A stretch of 64,000 bases of DNA from Bordetella sp. BOR01 (GTDB taxonomy: Bacteria > Pseudomonadota > Gammaproteobacteria > Burkholderiales > Burkholderiaceae_B): assembly GCF_019218885.1 (NCBI RefSeq), contig NZ_JAHUWT010000002.1, positions 1 through 64,000 on the forward strand, given 5' to 3'. Made by a program: the position numbers and the translations under genes. Every line of letters begins with the position of its first letter. The first letter of the stretch is position 1. The notes beneath the pieces are model-generated. The model searched no databases. It was not told the DNA's origin and saw only the letters and a program-made list of their open reading frames with translations. Positions 57,060 to 64,000 of this stretch are shown here, in pieces.

Positions 57060-58942
57060 GCCTCGCGCGGTACGCAGTAGCGTTCTTCGCGGTAAGCCCA
57101 GCTGGGCCACAGCGCGTGGGCCAGGGCTTCTTCGGCCAGCACCGGATCGGTGTCGGCCGGGGCGTAGCCCGCGGGCATGGCGTAACGGAACTGCACCGGC
57201 GCCTTGCCCGGCAGCAGCACGAGCAGGTCATCGCCCTTCAGGTAGCCGTAGTGGTTCTCGTACTGCATGATCGCGCGGTCGGGATTGCCGCGGGTCAGGT
57301 CGCGGCCCAGCATCGGATGCGTGCATGCCACGCCGGCCAGCGACAGCAGCGTGGGCGGCAGGTCGATCTGGCTGATGATGCCTTCGTCGCGCCGTGCTTC
57401 GATGCCGCCGCCCAGGATCACCGCCGGGATATGGAAATGCCGTACCGGCACCAGCGTATCGCCGAACACCCGCGAGTCATGGTCGGCCACCACCAGGAAC
57501 ACCGTATCGTTCCAGTAGGGTGCCTGCCGCGCCCGCTCGAAGAACTGGCCCAGTGCCCAATCGGCGTAGCGCACGGTGTTCTCGACGGTGGCGGGGTTGC
57601 CGTCGACCTCGATGCGCCCGGCCGGATATTCCCAGGGCGAATGGTTGGACACGCTGAAGGCCAGCGTGAACGAAGGCCGGTCGCCGTCGGTGCGCAAGCG
57701 GGCGTCCAGCTGCGTGAACATGTCTTCGTCCGAGGCGCCCCAGGTACCCACGAAAGCCGGGTTGGTGAAGTCGGGCCGGTCGACGATTTCGTCGAAGCCG
57801 TTGCCCAGGAAGAATGCCTTCATGTTGTCGAAGTGCGATTCGCCGCCATAAATGAAGCGCGAATGGTAGCCATGGCGGCCCAGCACATCTGCCAGCGTGA
57901 AAAAGCCGCGCTGCGCCGCCGGCAGTTTCAGCACCGCCTGGGCGGGCGTGGGCAGGAAACCCGCCGTCACGGCTTCCAGCCCGCGCACCGAGCGCGTGCC
58001 GGTGGCGTAGGCACGCGTGAAGGCCCAGCTTTCGCGGGCCAGCGCATCCAGGTGCGGCGTCAGGTTGGCGCCGCCCAGCGCGGCGCTGTACTGGGCGCCC
58101 AGGCTTTCTTCCAGGATGATCACGATATTGGCGGGACGCGTGCGCGTCCGCGACGGTGCCTGGTGGTGCACACTGGGGTGCGTGTCCAGCGCCGGCGGGT
58201 CGGGCAGGCCGGCGCACGACAGCACCACTTCCTGCATGCGCGCGCCGGGCATCTTGCCGTACACGGCGGCGGCAGACTTCTCGTACTTCATGCTGTAGAT
58301 GGCATAGAACACGTTGTACAGCGAGTTCAGCGGCAGCGTGTTCAGCATGCCGTCGTTGGAATATGCCACCGTGGACGGGTTGATGGGGCGGTGTCCCAGC
58401 GTGCCGCGTATGGCCAGGATCACCGCGGCCAGGCTGCCCAGGCTGCCCAGGCCCATCTGCCACCAGGCCCAGCGCGCGCCGGGGGTTGGGTTGCCGAACA
58501 AGGCATGGCCGATCGCCAGCAAGACCACCACCGACACCAGCGCGCCAACCAGTTCCAGCTTGTAGCCGCGCCAAAGCATGCCCGAGACTTCGCGCGGATG
58601 CTTCAGGTATTCCACGAACAGGCGGTTGGGCCGGGTATCGTATTCCTGGATGAAGGCCGGCGTGGCCACTTCCAGGAAGCCCAGCAGTATCCAGCACACT
58701 TGCAGCCAGATGCCGGTGGCCACGGCGGCCCACGGCAGATGTCCTAGCCAGGGCGAGAGCACGGCGGGCAAAGCCACCAGCACGGCGATCTGGTTGGTGT
58801 CGATGCGCAGCCCGCCCAGCAGGATGGGCTTCAGGCCGCCCGCCTTCCGGACGCGGCGCCATTGCCAGGCAGCCAGCGCCAGGCGGCTGCCGGTCAGCAG
58901 CACGTAGGCCGCGATGATGAACAGTAAAGTCGAATGTCGCAT
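57047..58942 (-). CDS. LTA-synthase-like membrane sulfatase-fold protein
   Basis: 631 residues. Four or five helices occupy the first 190 residues, then a large periplasmic alkaline-phosphatase-fold domain. Metal ligands and nucleophile are visible: IVIILEESLGAQY, the Thr in YATGTRSVRG and VVADHDSR. LtaS makes lipoteichoic acid in Gram-positives. In Gram-negatives related enzymes transfer phosphoglycerol or phosphoethanolamine to glycans or lipid A. No glycan genes are near. Substrate unknown. It is downstream of nudC by 47 bases. Confidence 0.85.
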   Translation of the reverse strand: MRHSTLLFIIAAYVLLTGSRLALAAWQWRRVRKAGGLKPILLGGLRIDTNQIAVLVALPAVLSPWLGHLPWAAVATGIWLQVCWILLGFLEVATPAFIQEYDTRPNRLFVEYLKHPREVSGMLWRGYKLELVGALVSVVVLLAIGHALFGNPTPGARWAWWQMGLGSLGSLAAVILAIRGTLGHRPINPSTVAYSNDGMLNTLPLNSLYNVFYAIYSMKYEKSAAAVYGKMPGARMQEVVLSCAGLPDPPALDTHPSVHHQAPSRTRTRPANIVIILEESLGAQYSAALGGANLTPHLDALARESWAFTRAYATGTRSVRGLEAVTAGFLPTPAQAVLKLPAAQRGFFTLADVLGRHGYHSRFIYGGESHFDNMKAFFLGNGFDEIVDRPDFTNPAFVGTWGASDEDMFTQLDARLRTDGDRPSFTLAFSVSNHSPWEYPAGRIEVDGNPATVENTVRYADWALGQFFERARQAPYWNDTVFLVVADHDSRVFGDTLVPVRHFHIPAVILGGGIEARRDEGIISQIDLPPTLLSLAGVACTHPMLGRDLTRGNPDRAIMQYENHYGYLKGDDLLVLLPGKAPVQFRYAMPAGYAPADTDPVLAEEALAHALWPSWAYREERYCVPREAQPS

Positions 58943-58989
58943 AGTGTTCCGCCATTACCGGCGCCACGCGCCGGATGCGCGGTGCGGGA

Positions 58990-59751
58990 TCAGGAGCAGG
59001 CGCCGGCTGGCAGGTTGGCGCGGACCAGGCGGCCCGCGATGGATTCGTGCATGGGAATATCGGGCAAGGGGTCGCCCGGGCCGTACCAGCGCGCTTCGGC
59101 AATTTCGTCGGCTTGCAGGCGGATCTCGCCGCCGGCGTATTCGGCGGTGAAGGCAATCATCAGCGAATGCGGGAATGGCCACGACTGGCTGCCGAAGTAT
59201 TGCAGGTTGTCGACCTGCAGGCCGACTTCTTCCAGGACTTCGCGGTGCACTGCGTCTTCGATGCTTTCGCCGGCCTCGACGAAACCCGCCAGGGCCGTAT
59301 GGCGCGCCGTGGCGTAGGTGGCGTGGCGCGCCAGCAGGATGCTGTCACCCTTGCGCACCAGCACCATCATGGCCGGCGAGATGCGCGGGTAGGCCGACAT
59401 GCCGCAGGCCGGGCAGCGCATGCAGAACTCGTGGCCCACCGGTTGCATGGGGGTGGCGCACACTCCGCAGTATCGGTGGGTACGCACCCATTCGGAAATC
59501 TGGAACGCCCGGCCGGCCAGCGGCGCGCGCTCGCCAAGGTCGCCCAGCAGGGCGCGCAGCTTGCGAAACACATAGCCCGGCGGGGCTTCGGCCGTGGCGG
59601 GTACGTGGATCGTGCGGATCTGCGGGTTGTTCAGCCAGACTTGTTGCAGGGTGTCGGGTTGAAGGCCCAGTACCGCGCAGACGGTGGCGTCGGGCAGGTC
59701 CAGCCCGGTTTCCTGCACCAGCAGTTCGTTGCCACGGAAAATGAAGTTCAA
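58990..59751 (-). CDS. nudC: NAD+ diphosphatase / RNA deNADding enzyme NudC
   Basis: 253 residues. A four-cysteine zinc site (CGVCATP and CMRCPACG) is followed by the Nudix box GFVEAGESIEDAVHREVLEE. The NudC hallmark after it reads SQSWPFPHS; the usual sequence is SQPWPFPxS, so one Pro is replaced by Ser. The enzyme splits NADH to NMNH and AMP and removes NAD caps from RNA. It starts the leftward transcript with the sulfatase gene. Confidence 0.93.
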   Translation of the reverse strand: MNFIFRGNELLVQETGLDLPDATVCAVLGLQPDTLQQVWLNNPQIRTIHVPATAEAPPGYVFRKLRALLGDLGERAPLAGRAFQISEWVRTHRYCGVCATPMQPVGHEFCMRCPACGMSAYPRISPAMMVLVRKGDSILLARHATYATARHTALAGFVEAGESIEDAVHREVLEEVGLQVDNLQYFGSQSWPFPHSLMIAFTAEYAGGEIRLQADEIAEARWYGPGDPLPDIPMHESIAGRLVRANLPAGACS

Positions 59752-59902
59752 GGGGCTTCCTTGCGCAAGAATCAGGTTTGCGTGCGGGAAGCTACTTTAC
59801 ATCGGTGCCATGCCCGCGCAAATACCGACGCGCGGTCCTCGGTAACATTTTGCTCGAAGGCGTGCGGCCACCCTGCCCCCAGCGAGCGCCGCCCGATGGG
59901 TT

Positions 59903-60865
59903 TCAGTTCGGCGCCAGGTTCATCTGGCGCGCCAGCGAGCCCCAGGCCTTTGCGTCGCTGGCGACTGTCTGGGCAAAGGCGTCGCGGCTTGCCGGCACGG
60001 GGATGTCGCCCTGCGCCTGGAAGGCCGCCTCGACCTCCGGCTGGCGCAAGATTTCGTTGATTTCCTGGTTCAGCTTGTCGGCAATGTCCGCAGGCAGCCC
60101 CGGTGGGCCAAAAATGCCGACGTAGTGCCGGACCGAGAAATCCTTCAGGCCGCTTGCGGCGACGGTAGGCACATCTGGCAGCAGCGGAAAGCGTTCAGGC
60201 CCGGTGATGGCCAGGGCCTTGATGCGCCCACCGGCAAAGTGGGGCGACACCGTGGAAATGTTTGCCACGCTGAACAGGACGTCGCCCGAGATCAGCGCAA
60301 CGGCCACTTCCGAGCCCGCGGCATAAGGCACATGTTCGGCCTTGCCGCCGAACTGGTCCAGGAACAACTGGCCGGCCAGGTGGACGAGCGTACCGTTACC
60401 AGTGGACGCAAAATTGTATTTGCCGGGCTGGGCCTCGAGCTGGGCAATCAGTTCGGCCAGCGTCTTGCCCTTGAACTCCGAGCCCGATGCAATCACGAAG
60501 GGCACGCGCATCATCTGCGCCACGGGTGTCAGGTCCTCTGACTTGTACGTGAGGTTCTTGTAGAGCACTGGCGCGATCGACATGGTGCCCGTGGCCGACA
60601 CCAGCAGCGAATAGCCGTCGGGCTTTTTCGCGGCAACGTGCGCCGAGCCGATAGTGCCGCCCGCGCCGGGCTTGTATTCCACGACGAACGGCTGGCCCAG
60701 TCGCGCCGCCAGTTTGTCCGCCACGATGCGCGCGATGCTGCCGATCGAGGCGCCGGCGCCAAAGGGCACGGTGATCGTGACGGGGCGCGAAGGGTAGGGG
60801 TCTGCTGCCTGGCTGTGCAGGGGAATGGCGGCAAGCAATGCCGCGACAAGCAAGAGCTTCCTCAA
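59903..60865 (-). CDS. Bug-family binding protein downstream of an SDR gene
   Basis: 320 residues. Signal peptide (MRKLLLVAALLAAIPLHSQA), then DPYPSRPVTITVPFGAG and GGTIGSAHVAAKKPDGYSLL. It follows the SDR gene by 51 bases on the same strand, so an operon is likely. Confidence 0.9.
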   Translation of the reverse strand: MRKLLLVAALLAAIPLHSQAADPYPSRPVTITVPFGAGASIGSIARIVADKLAARLGQPFVVEYKPGAGGTIGSAHVAAKKPDGYSLLVSATGTMSIAPVLYKNLTYKSEDLTPVAQMMRVPFVIASGSEFKGKTLAELIAQLEAQPGKYNFASTGNGTLVHLAGQLFLDQFGGKAEHVPYAAGSEVAVALISGDVLFSVANISTVSPHFAGGRIKALAITGPERFPLLPDVPTVAASGLKDFSVRHYVGIFGPPGLPADIADKLNQEINEILRQPEVEAAFQAQGDIPVPASRDAFAQTVASDAKAWGSLARQMNLAPN

Positions 60866-60916
60866 GGTAGATGTCTCCTGGGCGTGTGGTCTGTTATGTG
60901 TTGCGCTGACTGCGGC

Positions 60917-61681
60917 TCATGGCATGAAGTAGCCGCCGTTGATGTCGAAAATGGCGCCCGTGACAAAGCTGGTGTCTTCGCTGGCCAGGTAGGCGACCAT
61001 GGCGGCGACTTCGTGCGCTTCGCCGATGCGGCCAACCGGAATGTTCGTCTTGTAGTTCTCGGTCATCTGCGCATCGAGCTGGCCGCCCAGGCCCGCGTTG
61101 ATGGTGCCGGGGGCAATGCAATTCACGGTGATGCCATCCTTGGCCACGCGCGAGGCAAAGAAACGCGAAAACCCGATCAACCCGGCCTTCGAGGCGGAAT
61201 AATGGGCTCCCGAGACCATCGAGCGGGTGCGTCCGGCCACCGAAGCCATGTTGATGATTCTGCCCCAGCCGTTGGCGCGCATGCGCGGCGCGGCATTGCG
61301 GCACAAGATGAAGGGCGCGGTCAGGTTCACATTCAGCACTGCCTGCCATTCGGCCAGGCTGATTTCGTCCGGAGGCAGGCTCTTGCCCTGCCTCTTGGGT
61401 GAGATGCCTGCATTATTGACAAGGATGTCGACGCGTGCGCCTTCCGCATCGAGTTGGGCAAAGAGGGTCTTTACGGCATCTTCGTCGGTGATGTCGCATG
61501 TCAGCGAGCGGGCATGATGGCCCAGGCTGGCCAGATTCCGGGCCTGCGCATGTACGCGCTCGTCCAGGTCCAGCAGCAAGACAGGGTAGCCTTCCTGGCA
61601 CAGCCGCAGCGAAATGGCCTGGCCAAGTCCGCCGCACGCGCCGGTGACCAGCGCGGTTCTATTCTTCGTGTTGGTTCCCAT
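60917..61681 (-). CDS. Short-chain dehydrogenase/reductase, FabG-like
   Basis: 254 residues. The cofactor motif is TGACGGLGQA (TGxxxGxG), followed by NNAG and the active site with YSASK near 150. The C-terminal motif GAIFDINGGYFMP is common in SDR dehydrogenases. It reduces or oxidises a hydroxyl or ketone; the substrate is unknown. ATG at 61681 follows AAAGAA. It is upstream of the Bug gene. Confidence 0.93.
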   Translation of the reverse strand: MGTNTKNRTALVTGACGGLGQAISLRLCQEGYPVLLLDLDERVHAQARNLASLGHHARSLTCDITDEDAVKTLFAQLDAEGARVDILVNNAGISPKRQGKSLPPDEISLAEWQAVLNVNLTAPFILCRNAAPRMRANGWGRIINMASVAGRTRSMVSGAHYSASKAGLIGFSRFFASRVAKDGITVNCIAPGTINAGLGGQLDAQMTENYKTNIPVGRIGEAHEVAAMVAYLASEDTSFVTGAIFDINGGYFMP

Positions 61682-61816
61682 TTTCTTTAAAAGAAGGTCA
61701 GGCAGGGCCAGTCGGATCCGCTTTGGGCGCGCGGCGGCAAGTGCAATACCGGGCGTCCAAAGCAGCAACACGAATTCTAGAGACGCATCATAGGGGCGCC
61801 TATTGATAAATTATTA

Positions 61817-61847
61817 AATGCGATTTTTAACTTCGTTATTTCGCATT
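61817..61847. promoter_or_regulatory. AATGCGA...TCGCATT inverted repeat before the SDR gene
   Basis: Perfect 7-bp arms are separated by 17 AT-rich bases, between the LysR stop and the SDR start. It may be an operator or a terminator for LysR, which ends 25 bases away. The 191-base gap contains the SDR promoter. Confidence 0.4.
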
Positions 61848-61872
61848 CAACGGCCACGCGGTGTCGCGAACG

Positions 61873-62760
61873 TCAAACCGAAAATGCATCCCTGACCGCC
61901 TTGAACGCGGCGGCAATGGCCGATTCATCTTTACGGTTCGCCGCGGCGATGAAATACAGGTTCGACGGCAGCGGCATTTCGTCAAGGTAAACCAGCCCGT
62001 GCGTTTCGGCTTCGCGTATGGCCACCGGCTGGCGTGCCAGCGAAAGTCCCATCCCACAACGCACCATGTCCAGCATCGAAGCTTCCACGTCGGCTTCGGC
62101 GACGATGTTGGGAATCAGCCCATGGGCCTTGAACTTGGCCGAAAGCAGCCGGTTGTAGACCGAGTTGGGATAGGGCCATATCCATGGCAGGCGCGCCAGT
62201 TCGCTCCAGCTTTTACCGGCCACACGGGATCGCCAGCCCTGAGGCGCAATGATGAAATGAGTAAAGACCGTCAGGTGCTCGGCGTAAAGCTCGGGCGGCA
62301 GGCCTTCTTCGGGCCCGGCCACGTAATAGCCGGCGTCCAGCGTGCCTTTGAGAATCTCGCTCTTGACCAGGCCGGTCATCCCGTGGTGCAGCTTTGTGCG
62401 GATGCGGGGATACGTGGTGATGAGGTTGCGCAGGAAGGGGCCCAGGCGCGTTATCTCGGGGTTCATCGTCGTGCCGATGGACAGTTCCCCGCCCAGGCTG
62501 CCCTGCATGTGCGATGCGCGCTCTTGCAGCTGGCTTACCGCGGCAAGTACGCGTTCGGCCAGCGGCAGGATCTCTTCGCCGTCACCTGTCAGCGTCAGGC
62601 CCTTGCTGCTGCGCACCAGCAGGGTCAAGTCCAGGTCTTGCTGGAAATTCTTCAGCTGGATGCTGACGGCCGGCTGGGTAAGGTGCAGGCGGTCGGCCGC
62701 ACGCGTAAGGTTGCCCTCGCGGGCGACGGCCACGAACGCTCTGATGTGTTGTAGGTCCAT
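61873..62760 (-). CDS. LysR-family regulator of the SDR-Bug group
   Basis: 295 residues. The winged helix shows NLTRAADRLHLTQPAVSIQL; the effector domain begins LSIGTTMNPEITRLGPFL. It starts 21 bases after the stop of the upstream Bug gene, same strand, so it may be in one transcript with it. It probably controls the SDR-Bug genes downstream. Confidence 0.9.
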   Translation of the reverse strand: MDLQHIRAFVAVAREGNLTRAADRLHLTQPAVSIQLKNFQQDLDLTLLVRSSKGLTLTGDGEEILPLAERVLAAVSQLQERASHMQGSLGGELSIGTTMNPEITRLGPFLRNLITTYPRIRTKLHHGMTGLVKSEILKGTLDAGYYVAGPEEGLPPELYAEHLTVFTHFIIAPQGWRSRVAGKSWSELARLPWIWPYPNSVYNRLLSAKFKAHGLIPNIVAEADVEASMLDMVRCGMGLSLARQPVAIREAETHGLVYLDEMPLPSNLYFIAAANRKDESAIAAAFKAVRDAFSV

Positions 62761-62781
62761 AGCTGAAGGATGCTACGACTT

Positions 62782-63753
62782 CTACTTGATTCTTGGTATC
62801 CCCGCGTCTTTGATGATGGCGCCGGTCTTCTCGCGTTCCTGCAGCAGGTATTGCGTATAGGCCTTGCCGCCCATGAACTCGGGGTCGGCGCCGATCTGCC
62901 GGATCTTTGCCTGGACGGCGGGCATTTCCAGCGCGCGCTTCATGCCGTTTTCCAGCCGATCCACGATCGCCTGTGGGGTGCCCGCCGGAACCGCCACGCC
63001 TGCCCAGGCTTCCACCGAGACGTCATAACCCGCCTCTTTCAGTGTCGGGACGTCCGGGTATTCGGGCCAGCGTTGCGAACTGCCCGAGGCCAGCAGGCGC
63101 AACTTGCCGGCCTGCAAGTGGCTGATGACATCCGGTGGATTGGCGGCAATTACCGCCACCTGGCCGCCCAGCAGCGCCAAAGATGCTTCTGGCCCCGCCT
63201 TGTATGAAATGAGTTCGAACTTGCCACCGGTTTTCCTGCCCAGGTCGAAGAAAATCAGGCTGTTGGGCGTGGACGGAGACCCGAAAAATACCGACTGGCT
63301 ACCCTTGGCGGCTTCCACCAGGTCGGCGACTTTCTTGAACGGCGAGTCCTGGCGCACCACGATTCCATAACGGTTCTTGCCGAAACCGGCCACGTGGATA
63401 AGATCTTCGGGCTTGACCGGAACGTCCATCAGGTGCGGCGTGGTGGTCACCACCGATGCCGAGACAATCGCCAGCGTGTATCCATCCGGTGCCTGCTTGG
63501 CTACGTAGGCAGGGCCCAGCGTGCCCAGCGCGCCTGGCTTGTTCTGTATGACCACGGGCTGCCCCAGGTCTTTTTCCATGCCCGATGCCAGTGCCCGGGC
63601 CATCAGGTCGGTAACGCCGCCTGGCCCGAAATTCACCACTATGGTGAGCGGCCTGTCGGGATACGCGGCGTGCGCCGCCGGGGCCAGCGCGACGGCGGCC
63701 ATCATGGTGAACAGCCTTGCCAGCTTCTTGAATGTACCGCGTGACGATTGCAT
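62782..63753 (-). CDS. Bug-family binding protein upstream of LysR
   Basis: 323 residues. A signal peptide (TFKKLARLFTMMAAVALAPA) is followed by YPDRPLTIVVNFGPGGVTD and the ALGTLGPAYVAKQAPDGYTL loop. ATG at 63753 follows a perfect AAGGAGG ribosome site. Its ligand is unknown; a partner to the SDR dehydrogenase is possible. Confidence 0.9.
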   Translation of the reverse strand: MQSSRGTFKKLARLFTMMAAVALAPAAHAAYPDRPLTIVVNFGPGGVTDLMARALASGMEKDLGQPVVIQNKPGALGTLGPAYVAKQAPDGYTLAIVSASVVTTTPHLMDVPVKPEDLIHVAGFGKNRYGIVVRQDSPFKKVADLVEAAKGSQSVFFGSPSTPNSLIFFDLGRKTGGKFELISYKAGPEASLALLGGQVAVIAANPPDVISHLQAGKLRLLASGSSQRWPEYPDVPTLKEAGYDVSVEAWAGVAVPAGTPQAIVDRLENGMKRALEMPAVQAKIRQIGADPEFMGGKAYTQYLLQEREKTGAIIKDAGIPRIK

Positions 63754-64000
63754 GCCTTCCTCCTTGGATTTTCTTTTTGCGCCCAGCGCTCTGTGCCGCA
63801 TAGTCTAAAGAAGGAGAAGGCCTTCGATTATTGCAATTTTCAAAGGTGGTTATTAAGCATCTTTAAGCTCGTTGCAACCCGTTCGTTGCAATCGGCCCAG
63901 CCGCATTTAGGATGCTTATAAACAAGTTGAAAATTCGCAAATTGCCAGCCTGCAGGGGTGGCTTCACAATCTTCCAGGTATCGGGCATGCAGGCGCGCTA
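63754..64000. other. Intergenic end of the window
   Basis: 247 bases without a supported gene. It includes a less GC-rich stretch at about 63835-63945 that should carry the promoter of the Bug gene. GTTGCAA/GTTGCAAT copies at about 63871 and 63885 are a possible direct repeat. Nothing more can be supported. Confidence 0.5.

Overview
The window is GC-rich chromosomal DNA of a betaproteobacterium. The gene content points to the Alcaligenaceae (Bordetella/Achromobacter group). Reasons: five Bug-type (TctC, 'Bordetella uptake gene') periplasmic binding proteins, many LysR regulators, the blocks gpsA-secB-grxC-rhodanese-gpmA-envC-ctpA-moeB and rplU-rpmA-obgE-proB, and very strong GC3 codon bias that opens long false frames on the antisense strand. 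The genus is inference; no rRNA is present. No insertion sequence, integrase, prophage structural gene or CRISPR array was seen. The window looks like core chromosome interspersed with catabolic and uptake islands.

Layout. 1-8174: end of a probable TRAP permease, a YbdK-type carboxylate-amine ligase, a BioC-like methyltransferase divergent from comF, an aldehyde dehydrogenase, trmL, an M81 peptidase and a TorF-type porin. 8232-16275: kdpABC-kdpDE potassium uptake and sensing, without kdpF. 16293-24569: a Bug protein, then the housekeeping block gpsA, secB, grxC, rhodanese, gpmA, envC, ctpA and a MoeB/ThiF enzyme. 24595-31416: a probable sugar-acid catabolic island (LysR, enolase-superfamily enzyme with an altered active site, Bug protein, GntR, FAD-linked 2-hydroxyacid dehydrogenase, ketoglutarate-semialdehyde-type dehydrogenase). 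31713-33830: thiC with a TPP riboswitch. 33943-35994: a SecD-head-like lipoprotein, a perfect 18-bp-stem hairpin, and an XRE regulator divergent from an OmpR-like protein with a fully degenerate receiver.

35991-42460: proB, obgE, rpmA, rplU (promoter and a tandem-repeat leader visible), an IclR/FAH-fold hydrolase pair with a palindromic operator candidate, ispB and tRNA-Pro(CGG). 42628-50177: LysR, a complete oligopeptide-type ABC transporter (two permeases, two ATPases, binding protein) wrapped around an ornithine cyclodeaminase. 50239-57059: a gamma-glutamyltransferase-family enzyme, a Bug protein, two LysR regulators, and a translationally coupled pair of a TauD-like dioxygenase and an isocitrate-lyase-type C-C lyase. 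57047-59751: an LTA-synthase-like membrane sulfatase and nudC. 59903-63753: Bug, SDR dehydrogenase, LysR, Bug, all on the minus strand.

How it works together: the housekeeping genes cover glycolysis, phospholipid precursors, protein export, cell division, ribosome assembly, quinone side chain, proline and thiamine synthesis. The accessory islands mostly pair one high-affinity binding protein or transporter with one or two catabolic enzymes and a dedicated regulator, as in a nutritional generalist. Functions given for these islands are inferred from family and neighbourhood. Substrates cannot be read from the sequence.
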